Source: Excoecaria cochinchinensis (taxonomy: Eukaryota > Streptophyta > Magnoliopsida > Malpighiales > Euphorbiaceae). From it: a stretch of DNA of 64,000 nt. Below, one piece after another: positions 1 to 12,466 of this stretch. Below the pieces are notes generated by a model. It did no database searches. It was not told the origin of the DNA and saw only the letters and a program-made list of their open reading frames with translations. The stretch covers positions 2,941,001-3,005,000 of the forward strand of contig CANTUQ010000083.1 of assembly GCA_947683425.1 (NCBI GenBank). The letters are read 5' to 3'. Every line of letters starts with the position of its first letter. Position 1 is the stretch's first letter. Made by a program: the position numbers and the translations under genes.

Positions 1-826
1 GATGTGTTTGAGATTTGAGATATGGGATTTTGAGTTGAGATTTTTGTAGATCATTGAATTTTCGGGTTTATCGGGTGATTTAGGTCAAGGCCCGCATAAT
101 TTCAGGTATTTCAGTTCAGGGCTTTACTAAAAGTTAGGGTTGGTTCGGGTGGTGGTTTTAACCAAAGTTTGAGACTCAAGTTAATCAGGTTCGGTCATAC
201 TTCTAGTAAAAAATATTTAAAAATTCTATGAGTTTTGAAGTAGTTAAGAGTTTTATATAATATTTTTTTATTGTATTAAATGCGTTAAATCATTAATGCT
301 ACGTAACTACCAATCATTAATGGAGTAATATCTGTAAGTAACATTCAAATAAAAATTTAAACCATATCCAACTTTAAAGAATCCGGATTAAATAATTTGA
401 TTATCACTAATTAATTCCAAACACCCTTCAAGTGCTAGGGTTGGGACACATTTTTCCATTTCTTTTTTGGATTTTTTTTTCACTTTGCCATAACTAAAAG
501 ATTGGTGCCGAAATCACAAAAAATAATATTTTACTTTTCAAAACAAATAAACTTATAGTAGTGGAAAGTAGGGTCGATCCCATGAAAAATAGAAGGAATT
601 AATATTTTTATAAAAATAAGTAAATAAATAAAAGGAGAGTTTTAATTGCAGAAATAAAATTGAAAAAATGAATAAAAAATGAATTAAATTAAGAATAAAA
701 ATTAATATATGAAGTTCCCAATCCAAAACATAACCTTCTTATCAGTTCAATATTCGATCATGGATACAAAATCAAATCTCATACAATTTCAGTAAATCCA
801 TTAAAGGTGTTGAAAACGCTTCTAAG
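1..826. other. AT-rich intergenic DNA, no gene seen
   Basis: No open frame of note and no recognisable domain on either strand. The last 8 bases (CTTCTAAG, 819-826) are the left copy of the target duplication of the neighbouring hAT-like element. Confidence 0.6.
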
Positions 827-1858
827 CAATGTTATTGAAACCGGACCGATTGAACCGCGAACAGACAGTCTAACCGGTTGGTTCAACTACATAAAATCGA
901 ACTGAAAAAAAACCGGATTGAACCGAAAAGAACCGGAGAACCGAACAAAACCGGGTTATATTTTATTATATATTTTTTAGTTTAAAATAATTAATAAAAT
1001 AAGTGCTCTTTTCATAAAAATAAAAAATAAATAATCTAATAAGTTTTATTTAAAAAATAATTGATTCTTTTACTATTTAATCACGTTTGGACTTAATGAA
1101 AACAATATAATGGTTTAATAATTCAATAAAATACAATATAATAAAAATTGAATAAATTATTAAAACTGGTGAACTTAAGGATAATTTTCTACCCTTTTTT
1201 TTTAATTTCACCTACAGTTATTGAATTATTTAATTTTTAAATTAAAACTCATGAAATAAATATTTTAACAGAAAATACCTAATCAAGTAATAATTTTTTT
1301 TAAAAAAATAAAATAAAAGGTGAAAGTGTGGGTATAAGGAAAAGAAAGAATGCAAAATGTGTAGGGTGTGCAGTGCAATGAGAATTAATGATGTTAATTT
1401 GTCCAATTCTGATCAATACAATAAGAAAAGAAAAGAGGTGTAGCAGTCAGATTCAAAGTGTTAAACGTGTAAGTGAGTTGGTTATTTATTTTGTAGTAGG
1501 AGTATTGGTAATAGTGATGGACATGACGACAACGATAATGAGAATGACGATGATAATAAGTGATGAAGATGATTTTTTTTTAAATATGTATAATTTAAAA
1601 TGAATTTGTTTGAATGTTTAAAACTTCTTTTTGGTGAATATTTAATTTATTTTATAATTTATTATTAGTATATTTGTGACATATGTTAAATGTTTTGATA
1701 GATTTTTTTGTTTGTTTGAGTGTTTATATGGTAATATTTATAAAAATTATACTAATTAATAATATTTTAAAAAATAGAAAAAAATCCGGTTGAACCCGGT
1801 CGAACCACGAACCCTCAGCCTTACCGGTTTTCTATCCGGTCCGGTTTCAATAATATTG
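827..1858. mobile_element. hAT-like non-autonomous transposon, 1032 bp
   Basis: The ends are inverted repeats. The left end reads CAATGTTATTGAAACCGG and the reverse complement of the right end reads CAATATTATTGAAACCGG, one mismatch in the first 22 bases. Both ends are flanked by a perfect 8-bp direct repeat CTTCTAAG (819-826 and 1859-1866), the target-site length expected for hAT. Subterminal DNA is rich in AACCGG/GAACCG words, and the interior is AT-rich with no transposase. It must have depended on a transposase supplied elsewhere. The superfamily call rests on target length and CA...TG ends; a 9-bp reading with G at 818 and 1858 is possible and would favour Mutator. Confidence 0.72.
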
Positions 1859-2527
1859 CTTCTAAGTTCTAACTTTCAATGTTTCCTTAGGTGTAAGCTA
1901 GTTAAGGACGCTTTATAACTAGCCTTAATAATCAAACAATTATATGAAACGATTCATATGATTTAATCCGCAATTGCATTAAAAAATAGAAAAACTCAAC
2001 ACTAACCAATAACCAATAAAACAAGACACTTAATTTTATTTTAAGCTATATTAAATTACCCCTTATATTGATTTATGCACTTGCTAAACATTTTAATTCA
2101 CCACTAAGTTACATATTAAAAAACAATTAAAAATCTAATCAATTTATATGATTATTTACAATTCTAAGACAAGTACAATGAGCCATATTGCACAAATCAA
2201 GAAAATTATAAAATTATAGATTTCAGGAGTAAAATAAATACTAAAATAATAAAAGAAATCAATAACACATTTAGATCTTGTAAATAATTCAAACTGAAAC
2301 TTGATTATCTTTCAACTGAAATTTAAGAATTAGCTGCACATGTTCATGGCAAAAATAGAGTAAATAAGAGAAAATAATGATGGCAGAATGAATGATACTA
2401 CTGCCATGATCATAAACCTATACCAATTATCTGTTTCCAACGGATTTTAGTCCAAAAATGTCAATAAATTAAAAGAATATGTGCAATATATATTACCTAT
2501 TAGGCTATCACAAAAGATAATTTCTTT

Positions 2528-3006
2528 GAAACTTTTTTATAAATAATGTATTTGACAAAATTATATAACATTTTAGTGTGTTTTGAAAAATAATTGGAAA
2601 AGTGGGGTGTTTTAATTCATTTCCGCAACCTTTAGCTGCGAAATCTGCACGGACATGCACATCAAGGTAGAGGCGGAGGGGTGGTCAAAAGAGAGCTCAT
2701 TGGCATAATGGCAAATGTGCGCATATTCCCTATGACATCCCAGGCTCGATAATTATGCCAGCCGCACTCTATCTTATCTATAAATTCAAATAAATATAAT
2801 CAATCCATTTCTGCAGCGGTCAACTGCAGAAATGGACTCTCTTCTAACCACCCCTCAACCTCTATACCTTTATGTGTGTGTCCGTGCAAATTCTACAGCT
2901 TAAGGTTGCGGAAATGAATTAAAACACCCAATTTTTTCAATTATTTTTCAAAACACACCCAAAAACTAAATAATTTTATCAAATGCATTATTTATAAAAG
3001 AGTCCC
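2528..3006. mobile_element. Fold-back Mutator-like MITE, 479 bp
   Basis: Two arms of roughly 190 bp are inverted copies of each other; both contain ATAAATAATG near the tip and TTTCCGCAACCTT further in. The element is flanked by a perfect 9-bp direct repeat AATTTCTTT (2519-2527 and 3007-3015), the hallmark target length of Mutator-like elements. The loop carries a second palindrome, CCATTTCTGCAG / CTGCAGAAATGG, around 2806-2836. No coding capacity. The outermost bases differ (GAAACT against GGGACT), so the ends have begun to decay. Confidence 0.75.
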
Positions 3007-3117
3007 AATTTCTTTTCGGTTTCCTTTCTTTTTTGTAATATTATTTTTATTTTGATTAGTTAGTAGTTATTTATTTTTCAATACTAATATTTTAAATTTT
3101 TGAACTTCAAAATTGGA

Positions 3118-3475
3118 AGAATTTTATAAATAATGCAATTTGTAAAAATAATTTGATAAATGGTGTGTTTAAAAAAATATTTGAAAAAATGAAATGATTT
3201 AGATCAAAATTACAGCATCGACATATTAAATTGCCATGTGTATAGATAGCCTTCCGAAAGAAGGCAGTTTGTTGCATATAAAATCACAATAGATCGTTGC
3301 AATTTCAAACTGACAATGATATTAAAATCGTAGCTAACTGATACGATTTTAATATAAAATCTATAAAGATTTATGAGACCCACTATACGTATTGCGTTAT
3401 TATGAAAAATCTCAATTTTTTAAATATTTTTTCATGAGTTTTTTTTTTTTACGAAAACACATTATTCATAAAATT
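3118..3475. repeat. Degenerate inverted-repeat element related to the 2528 element
   Basis: The tips AATTTTATAAATAATG (left) and, inverted on the right, AATTTTATGAATAATG resemble the neighbouring fold-back element. Inside is a perfect 14-bp stem at 3319-3355 (ATATTAAAATCGTA with its complement) and a 6-bp stem at 3249-3265. I could not find a convincing target duplication, so boundaries are approximate. Confidence 0.4.
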
Positions 3476-3485
3476 GTCCGGACAA

Positions 3486-4900
3486 AATTATCATACATAA
3501 TTTATTATTTTATTTAATTTGAATGAGAGAAAAATATAAAACGGTACCTAACAATGACAACAACATAGGGGTCCCCTTTGTCCGTGTATTTGTGGTTTCT
3601 TTAATTTCTTCGCCTCTTCCTTTTTGGCCCGCTTCTCACAATGCGGTCTCTTTTTCATCGATGTTGGAAATTTTCCATTTCCGTATAACATCACAATCAA
3701 TAATTATAATAATAAGCCCTTCTTCCAACATTATTATAAAACGACTCTTCAATACTAAAATTGCATTTTATTTTTTAATGAAATTAATATCATTTAACTT
3801 ATAAAGTATAATATATTGAGGAACTTATGAAAATTCCTAATACATGAATGCTAAATTTCAAAGGTAATGCTAATTTATTTTTTATCTTACAAATGGTAAA
3901 TCTAATGGTTGCCCACTTATTCACCGCTCTTGCCAGACGCAATCCTTTCCAGCCTTGCAAGCTGCAATAATCCAACAAACTCCTGTAACGAACATCAACA
4001 CTATTTTCCTAGTTTCCTTCCTTTATACACAAGCATCAAAGAAACATCCAATAAATTTTGGCTTATTAATATATCGGTCCTAGAAATTCACATTTATACA
4101 CAGTAAATTAAAGAACACTTTCGAATATTTAAAAGTACTTTACGCTTAAAATTCAAACTTGAGACTCACTATTAAAGAAAAAAATAATCATGTTATTTCA
4201 TACTAAATTAAGAGATATTCGCCCAAAAAAAATGACATATATAAACCTAATCTACGGACATATATAAAATTGGTATTTATTAAAATAAAATTTAAAATTT
4301 AAAATTTTATAGGAGTTTTACGAGAGAAAAAAATGGTTAAAGTAATTTTTTTCAGTAAATTTTTTGAATTAGACCTAAATTTTTTAAATTGGAGTTATTT
4401 TTTCATTAATTTTTTTTTAAAAAAAAAATTACCATTATAATTCGAAATAGATATATTTTACTCCTAAAATATAATACGTGTGGATTATATCCTTTTTTGA
4501 AATTTTAATAGAAAAATAATTCAAAACATTTTATAGCTAATTAAAAATTTAATGATAAAAAATAAACTTAACAAAAAAAAAAATTCAGCAGGAAATCCGA
4601 GTTATTTAATAGGAATGGTAACAACATTATACAATTCACTATATTCCAAATCCAACTGTATTCAATTCATTGTTGTTGTTTCACTGCACAACTTCGTCCC
4701 GCGAATCTCGCTCTCTCTCTCTCTCTCTTACACGGAAAAATAAAGATAAAAATTATCAAAATCCCATGTATGAGCTTCTCTGTCCAGCTTCGGACATGTC
4801 ACCCTTCTAAGAAGGGTTAAAATCCATATCCATCCCCCATCCTAAACGCCTACCTACCAATACAGCGCTCTGCTCTTAATTCACCCACCCTTCACCGGCG
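3486..4900 (+). promoter_or_regulatory. Upstream region of the U-box gene, with CT tract
   Basis: No gene seen. Short open frames here have no recognisable content. A CT microsatellite at about 4708-4728, a common feature of plant core promoters and 5' UTRs, lies about 180 bp before the start codon. I see no convincing TATA box, so the transcription start is not assigned. Confidence 0.35.
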
Positions 4901-7900
4901 ATGGAAGGCGGCGTTGCTCCTAGTCCTCGGGGAACAAATGATCTTCCCTCCGCGGCATTGCTCCTCAAGCTTGTTTCTGAGATCCTTGGAATGTCCGCCG
5001 GAAATGCTCCTCCGCCCATCATTGCTGGGCTTACTGGCCGTGATGATTTCTTCTTTAAAAAGGATTGCACGGATCTGGTGCGGAGGATTTCTCTTTTGAC
5101 GCATTTCTTTGAGGAGATCAGAGATTGTGATGGCGAATCTGCGCCGTCGGATTCGCCTGGTTCTTGTTCTTCTTCTTCTTCTGGGAATTGGTGCTCCGAT
5201 CTTTTTGCGGCTCTTCAGGCTGCTAAGCGTCTTCTATTGGCTGCTTCTACTTTCAATTCTGTTAATAATACTGTAAGTTTAAATCTCATTGATGTTAAAT
5301 AAACCAATCCAATCATTCTTTTTGCTGCATTTACTTGAAAATGGCATTTTTGTGAATTTAGGCTGAAGAGTTCAGCAACAATTTTGAAATAATCGCTCTT
5401 TGTTGAATGTTAGATTTAAATTGGTGCTAAGGTAGTTGATTTAGTTGAAACTTTGTGGAAATTGCATTCTTTGTGTGTGTGTGTGTGTGTGTGTGTGTTT
5501 TTTTTTTGCTTAACTTGGATTCTAATTGTGTGAATGATTATGGATTGGACTCTTTGTTGATCAATTGCAAAATAAAAAATGCATGTCCATCTGTTCTTTT
5601 TCAATCTTTATCTCTCTAACTCTCTCTCTTTTGTTATCTTAACTGTGGCGCAAGCATGGGTTCGCAGTGGTTTTTGTTTCAATTTCTAAAGTTTGATCCA
5701 TTTATCTGCTGCACTGAACCAATTAAAAATAGGAACAGAAACAAAAAAAAAAAAAAACTGAAGTTTTTTTGAATTGTTGTTTCTGTAGATGGCAAATGAA
5801 ATTACCGTGTCAATTTAATGACTGACTGGTGTCCTTGAAGCATCATCTATCCAATTTAGTTTCAAAAACCTCTGAGATACTAAATTTTATATTTGAATTC
5901 AAGCATTTATTAATTGAATATCATTTCATTGGGTACAATGAATCCTGTTCCATTTTGTGATGGTGGTCATTTAGAGAGAAATGATATTTCTTTATGGCTA
6001 GGTTTACAACTTCCAAAACCTATTATTGCTGAAATTCTGTGGTTGTCATGCACATTTCTCTTAAAAATTTATAGGTACCTCGCTGAACTTTCCTATGTAT
6101 TGATTTAAGGATGGAGCTGCCAAGAAAATGGCCGTCCAATTCCAATGTGTTACGAGGAAACTGGAAATGGCCTTGGCAAACATACCATATGATCAGTTCA
6201 ACATCTCGGAGGAAGTACAAGAACAGGTACGTGTTGAATTATATGCGGATATGTGGTCCGAATGGAGCTCAACTCTGACATTCTTTTTTGTATACTAGGT
6301 TGCATTAGTGAGATCACAGTTACAGAGAGCCACAGAGAGATATGATTCAATGAGTTCTAGAACGACTGCCTCTGAGCCTATGGACAGAGACAATGATAAG
6401 ATACAGAAGACAGACGCGTTAGCCAGAAGTGCCCATATTGAGAAAAATGGTATAATGAATGATGAAGCCACAGAAAAGGCAGATACTGTTTCCAGAAGTA
6501 ATGGGTCAAAAAGTGATACAGACCAAGTCCACACTGAATCAAATGAAGTTGATGGCAGCAAGAAAAATAATTTTGGTAGCAAGAACATAGAAGACATAAA
6601 GAAGCCCGATGTGCCCGCAATCCCTGATGATTTTCTGTGCCCAATTTCTTTGGAATTAATGAGAGATCCTGTTATTGTGGCAACTGGACAGGTACATTTC
6701 CCAATTTTAAACCCCATTTGAAATTGGTATCAGTATGCTCTAAATAAATTTTGTTTTAAATCCTCAAATCCCATCATCCGTATTATTATTGCTTTTGATT
6801 CATCCCTTGTGATCCTACAGACTTATGAGAGATCTTACATTCAAAGATGGATAGACACTGGGAATGCAACATGTCCCAAAACTCAGCAGAAGCTTGAACA
6901 TTTGACACTGACTCCAAATTATGTTTTGAGAAGTCTAATAATGCAGTGGTGTGCACAGCATAACATTGAGCAGCCGGCAGGATTAGCAAATGGAAGGATA
7001 AAAAAGAGTGATGGGTCTTTTCGTGATGTGAATGGTGATATGGCAGCAATCCAGGCAATTGTTCGTAAGCTATCAAGCCGGTGCATTGAGGAGCGCAGAG
7101 CTGCTGTATCTGAAATCCGATCATTGTCAAAAAGAAGCACAGATAACAGGATACTAATCGCACAAGCCGGAGCGATTCCTGTGCTTGTTAACCTTCTAAC
7201 TTCTGAAGATGTGTTAATACAAGAAAATTCAGTCACTGCCATTCTAAACCTTTCCATATATGAAAGTAACAAAGCAATGATAATGCTTGCTGGTGCCATT
7301 CCTTCTATTGTCCAAGTTCTTCGAGCTGGGAGCGTTGAAGCCAGAGAAAATGCAGCGGCCACACTTTTTAGCTTGTCACTTGGAGATGAGAACAAAATTA
7401 TAATTGGTGCATCAGGGGCAATACCAGCTTTGGTAGAATTGCTCGAAAATGGAAGCCCAAGAGGGAAAAAAGACGCTGCAACAGCCTTGTTCAATCTGTG
7501 CATTTATCAAGGGAACAAGGGCAGGGCTGTCAGGGCTGGAATTATTCCAGCATTACAGAAGATGCTGACAGACCCGAGAAATTGCATGGCCGATGAGGCA
7601 CTGACCATACTTTCTGTTCTAGCTAGCAACCAAGATGCTAAGGCTGCCATAGTGAAGGCTAGCACCATACCGGTTCTCATAGATCTGTTGAGAACAGGTC
7701 AGCCCCGTAGCAAAGAGAATGCAGCAGCCATTTTGGTTTCTTTGTGCAAGAGAGATCCTGAAAACCTTGCCTGTATAAGTAGGCTTGGTGCTGTCATACC
7801 ATTGATGGAGCTTGCAACAAACGGCACTGAGAGGGCCAAGCGAAAGGCTACTTCATTGCTGGAGCATCTTCGGAAGCTACACCAACACCAACATCAACAC

Positions 7901-7903
7901 TAG
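4901..7903 (+). CDS. PUB10: U-box / ARM-repeat E3 ubiquitin ligase (PUB10/PUB11 type)
   Basis: Predicted E3 ubiquitin-protein ligase: the U-box recruits an E2 and the armadillo repeats select substrates, acting in cytosol and nucleus. Exons are 4901-5272, 6110-6226, 6299-6691 and 6821-7903. All introns are GT-AG in phase 0, giving about 654 residues. Order: a helical U-box N-terminal domain (about residues 1-190, with FKKDCTDLVRR and EEVQEQVALVRSQL), an acidic Ser/Asp/Lys-rich linker, the U-box (IPDDFLCPISLELMRDPVIV... TYERSYIQRW... CPKTQQ... LTPNYVLRSLI, about 270-340), then armadillo repeats to the C-terminus, which ends in a short His/Gln tail. The U-box is split by intron 3 after the TGQ, as in the family. 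The ATG at 4901 opens the longest frame and fits the family N-terminus. Length and linker match PUB10/PUB11 rather than the longer PUB12/13 branch; which of the two Arabidopsis paralogs is the ortholog cannot be settled here. Confidence 0.95.
5472..5498. repeat. (TG)n microsatellite in intron 1 of the U-box gene
   Basis: About 13 TG units followed by a T run. It lies in intron 1, so length changes would not alter the protein. Confidence 0.9.
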
Positions 7904-10866
7904 CAGAGAGGTAGCTGACCAAAAATCCATATTTTTCATTTATTTTTTTTCATTTTTTGTTTCTTTTATTCCTGATTATTTGACAGTGATTGCCACACTA
8001 TTCTTTTATAGTGTGAAAACTGAGAATATAAGCATGGGAGACAAAAGTCTTTCCCATTGCTCTGATTGTATTTATTTCCTTCTTTTTGAGTGTGTAAAAA
8101 AATACAATTGATATCCTGTTTCTGTTGATTATTTCTCATTTCCTGTCTGATTTTTGGTCCTACGGAAAGCAGAATACTTAAATGCTACATACAATTGGTG
8201 TTTCAGACAGCCACTCCTACTAAGCAATTCGGGATTAACAACCAATAAGGTTTTTTAATAGACAGAAATCCCAATCATAGCTAAATTACGATACTGATAA
8301 ATTTACATGGTAACTTTTTATGAGTTGTCCTCATCTTATCCACTGAGCACATAAAAATAGACCGCACATAAAATAGACCAACTTCAATTATAAATACAGA
8401 AGAATCTGAGCTAAAATTCATATATCCAAATTCATGTTAAAATTATACTGTTAGCCCCTCCACTTTTTTCCTCTCCCTTACCTCTCTTTATCTTCTTTCT
8501 GTCTCAGAACCACCTCCCATTGTCTCATCTTTCCCATAAAGGAATCTGATTCAGTTGTTAATAAACCATCAACTTCCAAGATCCAGTTGATTGTTGAGGT
8601 GTATTCATGGAAGAGGATAGTTTTTGATTCCACCCAATGCCTAAGTGTGAGAAGCAAAACGATTTCGTCGTTGGCCTGTCATGGCCTATTGATGTATGAC
8701 ATGACAGGCTCCTAGATTCGGGCTTTATTCCTTTCCTGTTCTGGAAATTATTGTTCACTCGTGTTGAACATTTTGATTAAGAACCAACTCATGGAGGATA
8801 ATCATCCAAACTATCACTAGAGTATCTGAAAGCTAATTCATGGAAGAGAATTATTCAAACTATTATAGGAGTATCTTATTTTTATAATCAGCTATAATGC
8901 AACATACTTTACGACACTCCTTGATGTTGTAGATTTGGACAGATAAAACATGAAGTTAGCAAAGATTAGACAATTGTGAATAACATTAGAGCTAATGTTG
9001 AATGTAAAGAATACTTAATTAACACAACCAGCGACTTCCAAGAGATGAAATAGAATGATAGGAGTCATTTCTTCCTTAATCATATGTCTTCGGTTTAAAT
9101 TTTAGGCATAGAGTATCTTTAATTATTTGGAATGAAGTGTGTGCTTACACATGCAAATTTAGATTAATTGCATTAGTAGATTTCGGATGTCAAATGGGTT
9201 ATAAAATAATAATAATGTAACCAGGTAACAAATGTAATTACTTTAACGTATTGCATAACATAGAAGTCATGATTAAACTTGAATTCTAATACTACGTAGT
9301 GAACCCCATATAAGAAGTTACATCATCCTAATTGAAAAGGAATTCAAACGATTTAAGCTTTTGATATGAAAAGCCTCAACAACTAGAGTTGTCTTTTAGC
9401 AAAGCAGTCATTGAGCACATGTATTGACCATAAAGATAAAGAAATTAACAGCAATTGCTACTTTTCATTATCATTAGCCGCTACTTGCATGAGCTTAAGG
9501 GTCCACTCTAGTCCAACTATGCTACAAAACTTGACCTTTTTAGTTATAAAAGCCAAAATGTAAAAAAACATAAATAAAAAAATAAAAAGAAAAGAAAAGA
9601 AGAGTCATGCATGAGAGAGAAACATCAGGTTTTATTTTATTTTATTTTTTTTTAAATATTAATGGTTTCTTGTAGGATGTGATTTGATGCTCTGCAAATA
9701 TGATACCTACGTATGAACCATCATAATTTTGCGACATTAGCGATCTAATGTTTTAAATGCACGTGAATTAATAATTTTTGCCTTGTCTAATTAGGCTGCA
9801 AATTAAAGAATTGTTAAGTAAAAATGGTGCATTATTGAACAAATAGCTAAGGTATTATACATGCACACAAGCCAAAATAGGCCAAATAGGGGTTTTAGAA
9901 ACGTGCCTATTTTAATTTTAAAATAAGTATGAACAATATATAAAGATCAATAAATTGTGGAAATGGAAGGCAGCAATATTGGTTTAGAGATTTTATTTTA
10001 TTTTTAATCTGTTTAATTATATATAGTATGTTATGTGTAAATTAATTAAAAATAGGGTGAAACCATGCATATATATAGTTTGTTGAGATAGGGTTTGATA
10101 TAGTTATTTAGATTAGGTGTGATGTAGTATGTGCATTGTTAACATCAAGAATCGCCTACTTTTTCTATGTTTTTGTGTTTAAAAACTATTCTTAATTTGT
10201 CCCTTCTCAACAACTTTCCGATGGTTCACATTAATTCTATGGACATGGAGGTTGAATTTTATGGTTCTATTAATTCTTCAAAATTTATGGAATTTACATA
10301 TGAATTTCATATAATTAAATAATAAAAATATTAAAAATATTATGACCAAAACACTCACAATTAAGCTTAGAAAAGAAGAAACTAAAGGCTCTGCCTTTCT
10401 ATTGATTACCACTTTGTTTTTCTCCCCTAGACATTTGGATTTTACTGCTCTGAGTTTTATTTTTTTATTTTTGGGTATTTGTTATTATGAAACTTGGTGG
10501 ATTTAATCGATTTTGATATAGACTGTGGTGTTGTCCGTGTTTTAGATATTAATACACGTAGGGTTCAATATACAACATCCGGTATAAGAATGTCAAGACC
10601 ATATCATAGTTTGGATGGAGGCTAAAAGTTTGAAATGCTAAATGGACTAGAGGCTAGAGCAAAATAACTAGGATTATTAATTAATTTAACCATCAGCTAA
10701 ATTAAATGAACCTTAGAATAATCTTAATCCACTATTTAGGAGTGGAATTTGTCCAATCAAATCGTGAGAGGCTTAATTAATTGACTATTGAGACAAACTT
10801 AAGTGAAATATATGAAGTTTAAGCAGAGAAAATATTGATGAAATTATTGAAGTTGAATAATTGGTA
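7904..10866. other. 3' flank of the U-box gene and intergenic DNA
   Basis: The first 200 bases are T-rich and are likely the 3' UTR. Beyond that the DNA is AT-rich, with no domain-bearing frame on either strand. Confidence 0.5.
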
Positions 10867-11114
10867 CTCCCTCTATTCCTAAATAGTAGTCATTTTTGCT
10901 ATTTTTACAAAGATTAAGAAATATTAATTAGACATAAATTTAAGATAAAATTGAGTATTTCAATGTACAAAATTAAATCTGATTGGTTAATTTGCATTGG
11001 AAAAGAAAATAAAATTAAAAAAATAAAATAAAATTGTATTGAAAATCTAAAAGTGACAGATAAATGAAATTTGGATTTTTATCAAAAGTGACAGATATTA
11101 AGGAACGGAGGGAG
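10867..11114. mobile_element. Stowaway MITE (Tc1/mariner type), 248 bp
   Basis: The ends are CTCCCTCTATTCC and GGAACGGAGGGAG, the classic Stowaway inverted repeat with one mismatch. They are flanked by the TA dinucleotide target (10865-10866 and 11115-11116). The interior is AT-rich and non-coding, and subterminal words such as AGTGACAGAT recur. It is non-autonomous and would need a mariner transposase. Confidence 0.88.
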
Positions 11115-12466
11115 TAATTTGATTATTAATTAACAAAGTTTAGGCGGTTCAAACTTGGTTGTTGTTATAATAATATCCTCTGCTTGCTATATTCACAACA
11201 CAAATACTTTAATTAATTTCTAAGTCAGTAATATTAATTGTCGTGCCTGGTTGAAGATAAAACCTTAAAAAGTAGCACTCATCAAAGCTTTTCCAAGTTG
11301 ATCAGCGGACTATCAATTTAGACTTTCCCCATCTTTTTCGCATTTCCACGTAATAAGAAAATACAATACATATATAAATTTAAACACATGCACGTTGTTA
11401 ATTACCATTCATAATTATTAAACTGAATTATCAAAGCTAAAAAAAGTACAAATAAACTGTCTACCATGCAAGAAAAACTAATAAAACCAACTTTAACTTT
11501 TAAATTCCACCATTATCAGATTTAGTATTCCTAACATTAACAGCAAATCATTAGTCAAAAACAAAAAAACATTAACAGCAAATCAATGAGTTGAAACTTC
11601 ATCCAAGGATTTGAATTCACGCCGCCGTGATTAACGTTAATTAAATAATTAATCTTTAACATAAACCATTAATTATTGTCTACGTGCTATCTATATTTTG
11701 TATGTTTCTCTAATCTCCACCCATCACGGCTTTCTTGGACCCTCCTTTAGACCATTTCTCTTGCCTCAATCTTGCCTACGTTGAAAATATCAATTATATT
11801 TTCACACATAGCTATGCATAAATAACACTTTTTTTTTTTTTTTTTCTAATTTGTCCTGAGAGCGAAAGCTTTACTTGGCCAGAACCACTTCTAATTTCAG
11901 TAAATGAAAATTTAATTATTTTTTCATTTAATCAATATTCGAGTTCCCTCCTCCCTTACGTCCAAAGATGTATTAAAAAAAAGAAGCTTTACTTAGCACT
12001 TTTTGGTCCCAATTAATAAGTACATTTCTATTCTTATCTGTCTGAAATTATAGTCCAATTTTATTTTTTTATTATATAATAATTATGTTAACTGCATAAT
12101 ATAATATTATATAATAACTCTGTTTATTAATAAATATTAATTAAGATCTCATAATTTTCACATATATCCATAAATAAATATGAATATGAATTGTAATTAA
12201 ATTGTATAGTTCTAAAAACATTATTTGATTTTCAAAATTTAAGTAAAAATTACAACATGCCTATCCGAATAAAACAATTGTTGTTGTAATTTGTCAAATA
12301 TTCTCCAATTTTCAAAGTATATGCCTTCTTTGTTGACTAATGACCCTTGGCAACAAACTGCCCATGAATCCCTGTCCTTATCTAAGACCTTGATGTACTT
12401 TATTAAGGGCCACCAACAAGAGCAACCATAATCACCTTAATTATTATTAACCTAAAAAGAAAAACA
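11115..12466. other. Intergenic DNA upstream of the PADRE gene
   Basis: AT-rich with no coding frame. A T tract lies at about 11829-11846. The last 100 bases are A-rich just before the ATG at 12467 and probably contain the 5' UTR, but no TATA box stands out. Confidence 0.4.

Noticed and set aside
1388..1603. 71-residue frame inside the hAT-like element
   Set aside because: Met/Asp-rich low-complexity reading of AT-rich repeats, not transposase.
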